This document shows positions 1 to 7,601 of a stretch of DNA of 11,037 nucleotides, one piece after another; the first letter of the stretch is position 1; the number at the start of each line of letters is the position of its first letter. Where the stretch lies: the NCBI GenBank assembly GCA_027600665.1, contig JADGJL010001009.1:1-11037 (forward strand), written 5' to 3'. The stretch comes from Irineochytrium annulatum (taxonomy: Eukaryota; Chytridiomycota; Chytridiomycetes; Chytridiales; Chytridiaceae). The notes below the pieces were generated by a model that was given only the letters and a program-made list of their open reading frames with translations, did not search any database and was not told the DNA's origin. The position numbers and the translations under genes are program-made.

Positions 1-229
1 TCGAAGTAGTGGTGGTGGTGGTCTGCTCGCCGCCGCCGCCGCGCTTAACAATCTCGACCGGCGCACGCGCGTAGTAGGAAGGGGTGGTGGAGGGCGTCGA
101 CGTAGTGGTGGCGGTGGCCTGCTCGCCGCCGCCGCGCTTAACAATCTCGACCGGTGCACGCGCGTAGTAGGAAGGGGTGGTGGAGGGCGTCGATGTAGTG
201 GTGGTGGTGGTCTGCTCGCCGCCGCCGCC
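1..229 (-). repeat. Coding tandem repeat, period 96/93 nt
   Basis: Two full copies (229-134, 133-41) and one partial copy (40-1, cut by the window edge) are almost identical at DNA level. They differ by one missing GGC codon, two Thr-to-Ala changes and a few silent sites. A degenerate earlier copy of the YYARA segment lies at about 262-230. The high DNA identity points to recent duplication or ongoing homogenisation, and copy number probably varies between strains. Confidence 0.85.
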
Positions 230-361
230 GCGCTTCTCAACGGCTGCACGCGCGTAGTAGGACGGGGTGGCAGTCGGGGTCGAGGGAGAGCCACCGTTGG
301 GGGCGGGAGCAGCAACCGCGGTCGAGAGCACCGCGAGGAGCGCGACGAAGGTGAAGTGCAT
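1..361 (-). CDS. Secreted tandem-repeat precursor with Lys-Arg sites (Kex2-processed repeat protein-like), 5' part only
   Basis: The frame starts at the ATG at 361-359 and stays open to the window edge (120 codons), so the 3' end is missing. Residues 1-20 (MHFTFVALLAVLSTAVAAPA) form a clear signal peptide: hydrophobic core, then small residues and an Ala-rich cleavage region. A short Ser/Thr/Pro stretch follows, ending in TPSYYARAAVEKR. Next come repeats of 32, 31 and at least 13 residues. Each has a Gly3-4-Glu-Gln start, a Thr/Ser/Pro-rich middle, then TPSYYARAPVEIVKR. Lys-Arg pairs are encoded at 235-230, 139-134 and 46-41. Known fungal precursors with a signal peptide and dibasic-separated repeats include alpha-type mating pheromones and the KEP class (for example Ustilago Rep1), cut by Kex2 in the late Golgi. 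Inference: this precursor would release several almost identical peptides of about 30 residues after trimming. The Thr/Ser tract could be O-mannosylated, so a wall protein is the alternative. No family is recognised by sequence. A TATA box lies 68-74 nt upstream of the ATG. Confidence 0.72.
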   Translation of the reverse strand, partial: MHFTFVALLAVLSTAVAAPAPNGGSPSTPTATPSYYARAAVEKRGGGGEQTTTTTTSTPSTTPSYYARAPVEIVKRGGGEQATATTTSTPSTTPSYYARAPVEIVKRGGGGEQTTTTTTS

Positions 362-428
362 GGCGATGACGGTGACAGGGGCGGATGTGGAGGTGCGATG
401 TGGCAGTCGATGAATGCGGATGCTGGGG

Positions 429-435
429 TTTTATA
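429..435 (-). promoter_or_regulatory. TATA box of the repeat-precursor gene
   Basis: The minus strand reads TATAAAA here, 68-74 nt before the ATG at 361. It sits in a GC-rich context, so the AT core stands out. Confidence 0.6.
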
Positions 436-449
436 GATGGCGAGATGGA

Positions 450-469
450 GCGGGCAGGCGCATGCCCGC
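450..469. promoter_or_regulatory. Inverted repeat GCGGGCA-N6-TGCCCGC upstream of the TATA box
   Basis: A perfect 7-bp inverted repeat (450-456 and 463-469) places CGG and CCG triplets 12 nt apart, about 15-35 nt upstream of the TATA box. Inverted CGG triplets are the usual target form of fungal Zn2Cys6 activators. A regulatory role is inference from form and position. A second small palindrome, GTCAA-AG-TTGAC, lies at 522-533. Confidence 0.35.
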
Positions 470-488
470 CACAAGCGGGGTTGATCAT

Positions 489-1475
489 GGTTAGTTAAAT
501 CAAAGCCTGCGCTCAACGTTGGTCAAAGTTGACGGGACCGCCAAATCGCAGCCACCTCACCAGACCATTGAGCATTGAGGAGGGCAGAGCTAAGCGGCGT
601 GTGGAGGCGGGTGACGACCAGTGGGACGACAGGCTGGCAGAACGACAGGCGGGGTCCGGCGGAGGACGGGAACACGGCCGTCGCCCCCGTCCCTGCGGCG
701 TGCTCGGGTAGCAGAGACCGCCGAAGGCTGCCTAGGTCTAGATACAGCTGTGAACCTCGTTGGTTGATACCAGTCCTTGCCGGGAAGCTCGATGGCATTT
801 AAATTTGGACAAAGTCGACTGCAAGGCGCGTTAAGGAGCGCACACAGGCGGAGATTCATTGTCATCGCGATCTCTGCAGGAAGTTTTGTTGGTTGCCAAC
901 GAGGTGGGCAAATCTGCTGGCGATGCAAATACCTTCGACGGCTGCCAACGTTTCCGTTGAACGAGGAAATAAATCCATTTGAGTATCGTCTCACATTTCG
1001 ATCACGCCTGTCACATTGTCTAGGCAGTTGTACACCCTCGTTAAGGACTTTGATCGGTCCTCGAGTGAGCACCGGAGGCGACAGATTAGCTGAAGGCGCA
1101 TTATAGCTTGTGCTGGCAGTCGCCGGATCTTTAGAAGACGGGGACCTTGGGGTTTGCGGAGGCCACTGGCTTTTTTCGATGCAAGTTAGAAAGTGCTCGT
1201 GTGGAGAGCCTGTCTTGCCTCTCGCTCTCTGGTAGTTCGCGGGCATTGCAGGCTTTTGTTTGTAATGTGTGCATCATTTTATTCTATACATGCCCAACAG
1301 CCACTTCTTGGTTAGAGGAGGGGTTTCGTGGACAAACAAAAAAAAAAAAATACGTTTGTGTTGATTGTTTCAGATAATAAGGCTTGAACGCTCTCGACTT
1401 GAGGCCCATCATCAGCTCCTGCAAGCGCCCATCTGGAGCTCAGCGGGCCCGTCAGCGCGATCAATCTAATACGTG
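489..1475. other. Intergenic region without a convincing gene
   Basis: No reading frame here has a recognisable domain. The longest is a minus-strand frame of 218 codons at 590-1246 with an Arg/Pro-rich, low-similarity-looking product. A second minus-strand frame (523-798) overlaps it, and both look like chance frames in GC-rich DNA. A run of A residues lies at about 1338-1350. The stretch must contain the promoter of the F-box gene at 1476, but I see no clear TATA box near that start. Confidence 0.5.
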
Positions 1476-3850
1476 ATGAGTACTGAGCAGCGGCGGCAGG
1501 CGACGTTCCTGGATCTCCCAGTAGAGCTACTCCGCGACGTTGCAGTCTTTCTCCACGTCCATGCCGTCCACAAGCTCCGCTTTCTCTCACGATACACCTA
1601 TCAAGTGCTCCGGTTTGATAATGATCTCGCGTTTGCCGTGAAGAACCTCAGGGCCGTGACCTCGATATGGCAACACCCTGGCGTGGACGAAACAACGGAG
1701 CCGATTCGCCGACGCCAGTTAGGTTGGATCTGTGATGAGCTGATTTTGGAAATCGTCAAGAGGATGGCGTCCCCTGCAAAGAGGTTTGCTTTCCGATGTT
1801 TGGTAGTGGTGGTCTTACAAGTCACTTAAAGATATGGTCCCTACTTTCCCTCACCAGGTACAAAACGGAAAAACATACGCACTGTAATCAAATGGCAGTA
1901 GTAAGCTTTCTCATTTGAGTATTACTTAACAACTTTATTGATAGCGTCGATGCAATATATTGGCCGGCTGCCATTATCGCCTGTGATGATCCGATAAAAA
2001 TTCTGCCTATTCTCGCCCCTCTCGAAGACGTCCGCAATGCTAGGCGGGGCATCCACCTCTTAGCGGCTGTTTTCTGCGCTAAACGAGGCGATGATTGGGA
2101 AAAAATCGAGGAGGCTGATTCCGGGAATTTTACAACCGAGGTGATGGAATTTTTCAAAAACCATCTGCGTGAGGCCGTCGACTCTGACCCTGAGAGTATC
2201 CTGCTGCTCCTTGGCCATCCCGACGCGTCAGCGGTTGCTGTACTGCACGACTTCAGCTTCCTAGTTGCCGATGGAGACGTTGCCAGGTCTACCTTTGTTT
2301 CATGGGCACGAGGCTTCATTGGCTTAATTAATCCGGTGAATACTGTGATGCGCGCCATTGAAGTTGCAGGGGACGACGGGATTGACGTTGCAAAGAAGGA
2401 TAAAGCTGGAGCGCTAGCCTTCACGCTTCTCGATCTCTGCCACACGCACGCGAACAAACTTCTCTCAGTGGCTATCGAGCATGACAACACACGTATGGTC
2501 GATGAATTGCTGGAAAGGCGCTTCTACAATACCGACTTTTACGCGGCCGGAGATAAGGAAGATCCTTTGTCTCTGGCGGTGGCGAAGAACAACATGCATG
2601 CTTGCAGCCGGTTGTTGACGATCGCCGGCTTTATGAAATGCGACCTGCTGCCCACATTTGTGCTCGCCCCGAGTACGAGCCCGCTTCGCCTGCTCCTTAA
2701 AAGTTCTTGGATCCACTCCCACGTCGCAGCCGCCATGGAGATAGCGATCAACGGCGGCGCGGCGGAGGCGGTCGAACTCCTCAGGTCCTACGACGCGGCG
2801 AACGGCCTAAATTCCGAACTCGACTGCTCGTGGTACATCACGAAAACACGCGCGGCGAGAAACTGGTCGGCGATCGAGCTCCTCGTCCGGGATACTGAGA
2901 GGCCTGTGCTTCCGGATGGCGATCTGACGGAGATATTCGACCGCTGTGTCATCGCCTTGAATCGCCCGATGGCGTGGGTTATACTCCGTCACATGCATCA
3001 TCGGCTGCAATTGAAGGAAGTGCTCACCGTCGAGAACTTGATGTTCCTTTTGCGAGCAAAACCTTTCGAGATGCTCGAACCGCACGTCAAGGCGCTTACG
3101 GACACCGGGTTGTGCAAGATAGCCGACGTCGAGGCCGCCGTGAAATTGCTTTGGGACGGCGCCACGGCGCTGAAGGAACTGCATTTTACTCTTGTCATCA
3201 CGGGCTCCATTTCTCAAACCTTCATCGACGAGTCCTTTGTGGAGGCGGCGCGAACGAGGAATTGGAAGTTGGGCCAGATCCTTATTGAGACGGAACGGGT
3301 CGGGGTGGAACTCCTGAAGAAGTGGACGCCCTTCATCGTGGGCTTCCGAGCGCTGACCGTGCTTGCACAGGCTGGTGCCGTGCACACACTCCCAGCCCTC
3401 GTGGCGGTGCTGGGGTGCTCTAGTAGAAACGACAACCGGGGGTTGCTTAGGGCCATGAAGATCTTCCAGCGGTGTAAATCATCCCTGTTCGAGTTCGCGT
3501 ACAGAAGGGAGGACTTTCCTGACATCGGCTTGCCGGTCATGCATACTGCTGGGCGGTTGTACGGAGAGCTCGTGCGAAATGACTCCACGAGCCTGCCGAC
3601 GTTTAGGCGGGTGTATCGTGTCCTGTTGGATTTGGGTTGGGGCTTGGACGTTGACCACGGTCTGATACTGTTCTGCGAGAATGAGGATCAGGAGCTTGTG
3701 GATCTCGTGCTGGAGAGTATACCGTCGCTTGTGAATACGGTCGTGCGATGGGCAATACGAAAGGGGAAGCTGGAGGTTGCAGCAAAGACGCTGCTGCAGA
3801 AGCACATCAATACGAAGAAGGGCGTGTTGTTCAAATCTGATGATGATTAA
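1476..3850 (+). CDS. F-box-like protein with degenerate ankyrin-like C-terminal region
   Basis: The ATG at 1476 opens with LPVELLRDVAVFL at about residues 14-26, continuing to LRFLSRY at about 34-40. This is the F-box pattern (LPxELL...FL...L..LR..SR), the segment that binds Skp1 in SCF ubiquitin ligases. Exon 1 runs into a stop at 1827. The large downstream frame is open from 1919 and ends with TAA at 3848-3850, so splicing is required. Two models keep phase: introns 1798-1857 and 1901-1944 (756 aa; the second donor is GTAAGC and the first acceptor is a good CTCACCAG), or one intron 1784-1944 (737 aa). Both end at ATAG 1943-1944 after a CTTAAC branch-like site. The long C-terminus has helical units such as LLSVAIEHDNTRMVDELLE, PLSLAVAKNNMHACSRLL and EAARTRNWKLGQILIE, which look like weak ankyrin repeats without the canonical TPLH core. 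The substrate is unknown. No membrane segments are seen. Confidence 0.7.
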
Positions 3851-3968
3851 TTGTAACAATTGTCCCTTTTTGATGTTTTTTGCTTGTAATAATATTTGAA
3901 GTTGAAAAAGCGTCGATGATGCGGATCAGATGAATTACATATGCTTGTCTTATACGATAATCCCACCA

Positions 3969-3974
3969 AATAAA
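3969..3974 (+). terminator. Candidate poly(A) signal AATAAA of the F-box gene
   Basis: AATAAA lies about 119 nt past the TAA at 3850 in an AT-rich 3' flank. A weaker AT-rich stretch (TAATAATATTTG) lies nearer, at about 3887-3898. Confidence 0.4.
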
Positions 3975-4340
3975 TGGCCGGAAAGACTGCTCGCAGAAAA
4001 GGGAGAAGTCCCTGAAGGAGGTCGTGCGAAAGCTGCAAAATGACGGTGCGGTCCCGCAACTCATTAATACCGTCTAATGTCTAATGTGATCCGCCGGCAC
4101 ACAGACGATGACAGCCTATGGCGACGCAGGCCCTCCGGGTGCTGTTCGGATTACTTAGCAAGCTGCAGCGCCGAATCGCTTTTACAGAGCTTCCATTGCC
4201 TGGAAGCAAACCTCTTCCACAAGTCAGAAAGAGAGAAATGAAAGTGAGCGATTGATGGATTGCATGGAAACGAGCTGGTGCGATGGTTACGCGGTTCAAT
4301 AATTATGCCGGCCGGCTGATTTGTCCCTAGCACAAGACCT
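3975..4340. other. Intergenic region; small perfect hairpin at 4189-4207
   Basis: No gene is supported. A 7-bp perfect inverted repeat (GCTTCCA, 5-nt loop, TGGAAGC) sits at 4189-4207. A short direct repeat of TCTAATG lies near 4073-4087. Minus-strand frames here are short and low in complexity. Confidence 0.4.
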
Positions 4341-4347
4341 TATAAAG
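4341..4347 (+). promoter_or_regulatory. TATA box of the alcohol dehydrogenase gene
   Basis: TATAAAG lies 36-42 nt upstream of the ATG at 4383. An in-frame ATG at 4365 is only 18 nt past the box, too close to lie inside the transcript. This favours 4383 as the start. Confidence 0.55.
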
Positions 4348-4382
4348 ACCAAACATCTCTGGTCATGTTGGCCCAGCCCAAA

Positions 4383-5737
4383 ATGGAGCGGTCGTTCAGA
4401 GGGTGGGTGTCCCCGCCTCCCCGTCAAAGAGGGTGGACGTCCCGGGGATCTGGTGGCGGCGGTCGCGGCGTCCACTGCGTCCCTAGCGGCCGATCGAGTC
4501 GACCAGATCACAAACGTTCAATTTCCAATTCTGACCTTCCCTCTCCTCCAGCTACGCCGCTTTCGGCAAAGATGAGCCTCTGAAGGAGTATGAGGTTTGT
4601 AAGAGAGCTTCCATTCGAAATCCCTTTTATTAAAGGGGTTACTATCACACATGCAGCGAGCGAGGTGCTAACTTAAGTAAATAATAGTACACGCCCCGTC
4701 CACTGGGCCCTGACGACGTGCAGGTCGCGATCACCCACTGCGGTATCTGTGGCAGGTAAGACAATCGCCTTATGCACGAATTCTAACGCGTTTCCCTCGC
4801 GAGTAGTGATATCCACACCATCGACTCCGGCTGGGGCCCGACGCGCTACCCCTGCATCGTCGGCCACGAGATCGTCGGCCACGTCGTCGCGAAGGGAAAC
4901 ACCGTGGACCATTTGGCCGTAGGCGACCGCGTTGGCGTCGGCGCGCAGTGCTGGGCGTGCCTCGACCCCAAGTGCGACGCGTGCAGGATGGGGGAGGACA
5001 ACCTGTGCCCGCGCAGCGTGGGCACCTACAACTCAAAGTACGCCGATGGCCAGCAGTCCCAGGGCGGGTACGCCGACTTTGTTCGCGTGTCCTCCCGCTT
5101 CGCATTCAAGCTCCCCGAATCCCTCTCCTCCTCGGACGCCGCCCCGCTCCTTTGCGCTGGCGTGACGGTGTACGCCCCTCTGCGCCGGTTCGGCTGCGGA
5201 CCGGGGATGAAGGTCGGCGTGGCGGGCATCGGCGGGCTCGGCCACCTCGCGTGCCAGTTCGCGAGCAAGATGGGCGCGCACGTCGTGGGCGTGTCGACGA
5301 CGGCCGCGAAGGAGGGGGATGCGACCAAGTTGGGGTGCGCTGGGTTCGTCGCGTTGGCGGACAAGGTCGGCGTGAAGAAGGTGCGGGGCACCTTGGACCT
5401 CATCATCGTGACGGCCGTTGATGGGAGGACGGGAAGCCTCGATCAGCTGTTGTCGCTGCTGACGAACAATGGGAAGATGGTCGTCGTTGGTGCGCCGGAG
5501 GTGGCACTGAAGATGCAGCCGTTCTCGCTAATAATGAGGCAGAGGGGAGTGTACGGGTCGTCGATTGGGAGCAGGAGGGATGTGGAGGAGATGTTGGAGT
5601 TTGCGGCCATGTATCGGGTCGTCCCTTGGGTTGAGAAGATGAAAATGAAGGATTGCAATGAGGCTGTGGAGAAGGTAAGGAAGGGGACGCCGAGGTTTAG
5701 AGTTGTGCTGGAGACGGGTATGAAGGAGTCTCTGTAA
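4383..5737 (+). CDS. Zinc-dependent, NADP(H)-type alcohol dehydrogenase (cinnamyl-alcohol/Adh6-Adh7 class)
   Basis: Joining exons 4383-4402, 4552-4594, 4688-4755 and 4807-5737 gives 353 residues, the usual length for this medium-chain dehydrogenase class. Introns are 149, 93 and 51 nt. They have donors GTGGGT, GTTTGT and GTAAGA, and CTGAC or CTAAC branch sites. The product starts MERSFRGYAAFGKDEPLKEY, a typical family N-terminus. Visible motifs are HCGICGSDIHT (catalytic Cys39), GHE (His64-Glu65), Cys160 as third catalytic zinc ligand, a structural-zinc cysteine cluster at 92-111, and the Rossmann glycines GIGGLG at 184-189. CGICGSD rather than CGICHSD resembles yeast Adh6. The C-terminus (EAVEKVRKGTPRFRVVLE) is also family-typical. 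The enzyme should reduce aldehydes, including aromatic and branched ones, to alcohols in the cytosol; the exact substrate cannot be read from sequence. The cysteine cluster has extra residues between Cys95 and Cys100. Confidence 0.93.
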
Positions 5738-5908
5738 AGGTCAGCTGTTCCACCTCAAAGTCACCTTTGCGCTTCGTTGATGAACTGTTCTGTCTGTCAG
5801 CTCTATTTGTTCTTGATTCCCTCTAGTTGTTTCCTCTCCTGTGATTTGTACTCATATTTTAGGTGGGAACTGAAAGTTCGGAAGAAATTGCACAGATTCT
5901 CACATAAC

Positions 5909-5914
5909 AATAAA
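5909..5914 (+). terminator. Candidate poly(A) signal AATAAA of the alcohol dehydrogenase gene
   Basis: AATAAA lies about 172 nt past the TAA at 5737 in an AT-rich flank. The 3' region 5738-6000 holds no other feature I can support. The convergent small gene ends at 6001. Confidence 0.4.
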
Positions 5915-6000
5915 CACGTTTATTCTCCCTTCAATCACAGTGTTTGTCTAGCTTTCTTCACTACAAAGAGGTTCTTAGCACTGGTCGCGCAGTGACCAAA

Positions 6001-6162
6001 CTATTCCATCATGCAGCATCCGGTGGCGCAAGGCTGTGTAGGCGGCCGGCAGTCTGGGGAGAAAGAAACGTTAGGCGTCGTCGGCATCTGAAGCACCAGG
6101 TAACGACTTACGAGGGGGCGTGATGCCACCGCGATGAGGGCCAGGGTAGAGAAGAATTTCAT
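6001..6162 (-). CDS. Small secreted protein gene, with a candidate frame-changing intron
   Basis: The ATG at 6162-6160 begins MKFFSTLALIAVAS, a classic short fungal signal-peptide core. It sits in a good start context (ATCAACAATGA), 64-74 nt below a strong TATA box. Read without splicing, the frame gives 53 residues ending at TAG 6003-6001. Its tail contains four cysteines (CRPPTQPCATGCC). The sequence also contains a textbook intron at 6111-6054 (58 nt): GTAAGT donor, CTAAC branch, CTTTCTCCCCAG acceptor. Its removal changes frame and gives only 31 residues (tail RPLTAGRLHSLAPPDAA) with a stop at 6011-6009. Both products would be secreted and tiny. I recognise no family. The upstream ATG at 6336 in the same frame lies above the TATA box and is not the likely start. 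Confidence 0.5.
   Translation of the reverse strand: MKFFSTLALIAVASRPLVSRYLVLQMPTTPNVSFSPDCRPPTQPCATGCCMME
6054..6111 (-). other. Candidate spliceosomal intron in the small secreted gene
   Basis: It has a canonical GTAAGT donor, a CTAAC branch site 19 nt before the end, and a pyrimidine-rich CAG acceptor. At 58 nt it matches the size of the other introns in this window. Because 58 is not a multiple of three, retention and splicing give different C-termini. Confidence 0.55.
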
Positions 6163-6225
6163 TGTTGATAAAGGACTGGATGAGGAATTTGAGAGCTTGG
6201 TAGTATGAAGGAGAGGATAGCGCCG

Positions 6226-6236
6226 TTTTATATATA
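6226..6236 (-). promoter_or_regulatory. TATA box of the small secreted gene
   Basis: The minus strand reads TATATATAAAA, a near-ideal box 64-74 nt before the ATG at 6162. The spacing is the same as in the repeat-precursor gene at 361. Confidence 0.75.
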
Positions 6237-6252
6237 AACACTGACCGTGAGC

Positions 6253-6366
6253 CCGTCCAACCACCCCATTCCAACCATATGCCAGGTCAACGGCAGGCAA
6301 GCAGCCGCTCGCGGTTATCAGCGGCATCGTTCCCAATGCAGGTCAAATGGCTCTCCGTCCAACCAC
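6253..6366. promoter_or_regulatory. Paired upstream elements of the small secreted gene
   Basis: The 12-mer CCGTCCAACCAC occurs twice (6253-6264 and 6355-6366). Between the copies, AGGTCAA also occurs twice (6284-6290 and 6340-6346), giving a nested arrangement just upstream of the TATA box. This suggests activator sites; the binding factors are unknown. Confidence 0.35.
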
Positions 6367-6811
6367 TCCCCACGGCCACTTCCATGGCGGACTGCGAGGC
6401 TTATCCAAAGAAGAATTATTCCACAACGACGGACTGTGGTGTAGCAATGGGCATGCACGGCAAACAGAACGCGGTTTCTGGCCAGTTCACAACTAAGCGC
6501 ATTTTTGAGGATTTTTTTTTTTTTTTTGGGCGGTGCCATGCAGCTCCTCCTCGAGGCGACGAACTAGATTTCCTTGCAAGTGTTCTTACTTATACGCAGT
6601 TTTCCAGTCCATCACAGCGTCGTACTCGGCCTTCATGACGGACACCTAACGGCACCTCCACGATGAGTTTCCCACTCATGAACATTGACGGACACGGGCA
6701 GCACCTCATTGTATTTTGTAAAGGCAATAAAAGCAGCAAGCGCGACTTGTAGACCTTCCACAACATGAACCTTGCTCTGTGCCACCACTAAAACACACAA
6801 GCTTGTTTCAA
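6367..6811. other. Intergenic region with a T16 run
   Basis: No gene is supported. A run of 16 T lies at 6512-6527. CAATAAAAG at 6725-6733 could be a weak TATA-like element for the KCTD-like gene (about 80-85 nt before its ATG) or an unrelated AATAAA. Frames in this stretch are short and lack domains. Confidence 0.4.
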
Positions 6812-7601
6812 ATGAATGGGCGAGAGGAAGCTGGTTTAAGTATGACTGACAGAGTCACTCTCAACGTAGGAGGTGTTCGCTACGAGACCTGCCGGAGGTG
6901 AGCCCATCGTAGTATCGATGTCGTCGCTGAGTTGATCGTCCTCTCCGTCCAGCACCCTGCAGAACCTCCCCGACACACTTCTCGGCGTCATGTTCTCACC
7001 GCGAAACGACCACCTCGCCAAGCCGGATCCCCTCGGCGAATACTTCTTCGATCGTGATCCGGACGCTTTCCGAGCCGTGCTTAACTTCTACCGCTCCGAT
7101 GTCCTGGAGAGACCCGCGAACGTTTCCGAGCGCCTGTTCAAGAAGGAATTGGACTTCTGGCAGATCGAGGCACCAACGGACGATGGTGACACGCTCCGCC
7201 CGAGCTCCGCGACGCCGGCAAGCTCGCTTCCACCGGAACTAAAGCCACACGAGCTGAAAATCATCATTATGCGGATGCTCAAGCTGATGGCCGACATGGG
7301 GCACCCGATCGAGTGGTACGCGTTTATGGTCGGACTGGAAGGGAAGGTGTCGGTTCCGCCAGAAAAGCGGGGCTGCGACGCGTGGGTAGCGGAGGTGGAG
7401 CGCATTGGGCCCTTTATAGCACAGGCATACCTGGGAGCTGGTGTAGGAGAGGGAGGAGTGCGACTTGATCTGCTCCATATTCTTGGTGGGATCTCGCTGG
7501 AAATTAAGGATGTGAAGGTAGCGCTGCCGGCGTGGCGTCGGGATGGGAAGCAGCGGGTTGCGGTTTACGGATGGGAGTGCGGCTTTCACAGGTACCATTA
7601 G
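6812..7601 (+). CDS. KCTD-like protein with K+-channel tetramerisation (T1/BTB) domain
   Basis: Exons 6812-6897 and 6953-7601 join to 244 residues. The 55-nt intron has donor GTGAGC and acceptor CCGTCCAG, and splicing restores RYETCRSTLQNLPDTLLG. Residues 13-100 match the T1-type BTB fold: DRVTLNVGGVRYET, then DTLLGVMF, EYFFDRDPDAFRAVLNFYRS and KKELDFWQI. In other eukaryotes this fold forms tetramers or pentamers and links targets to Cul3 ligases or channels. No membrane helix follows, so this is not a channel subunit but a soluble KCTD-like adaptor. Residues 101-244 form an unrecognised region with a Pro/Ser linker. The first in-frame ATG is 6812; the ATG at 6842 has a better context (A at -3) and would remove 10 residues. 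A possible further intron, 7592-7679 (GTACCA...AAATCAG), would replace the last three residues with a longer tail. Confidence 0.85.

Noticed and set aside
237..488. Minus-strand 83-codon frame overlapping the precursor start
   Set aside because: It lies in another frame across the signal peptide and promoter of the precursor gene, and its His/Arg-rich product has no domain.
1888..2490. 200-codon minus-strand frame
   Set aside because: It is antisense to the F-box/ankyrin-like gene, whose frame is longer and has domain-like content; it is a shadow frame.
2807..3385. 192-codon minus-strand frame
   Set aside because: It is antisense to the same gene, with no recognisable motif.
4365..4382. Upstream in-frame ATG of the dehydrogenase
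   Set aside because: It lies only 18 nt after the TATA box, so it is probably not transcribed; the ATG at 4383 gives the family-typical N-terminus.
4186..4615. The 12-mer AGAGCTTCCATT repeated at 4186-4197 and 4604-4615
   Set aside because: It is a short match, one copy lies inside an intron, and there is no further flanking similarity; likely chance.
4948..5421. 157-codon plus-strand frame inside the dehydrogenase
   Set aside because: It is a shadow of the GC-rich coding exon; the other frame encodes all family motifs.
6279..6638. 119-codon plus-strand frame
   Set aside because: It runs through the promoter of the small secreted gene and translates the T-run as poly-Phe; no domain.
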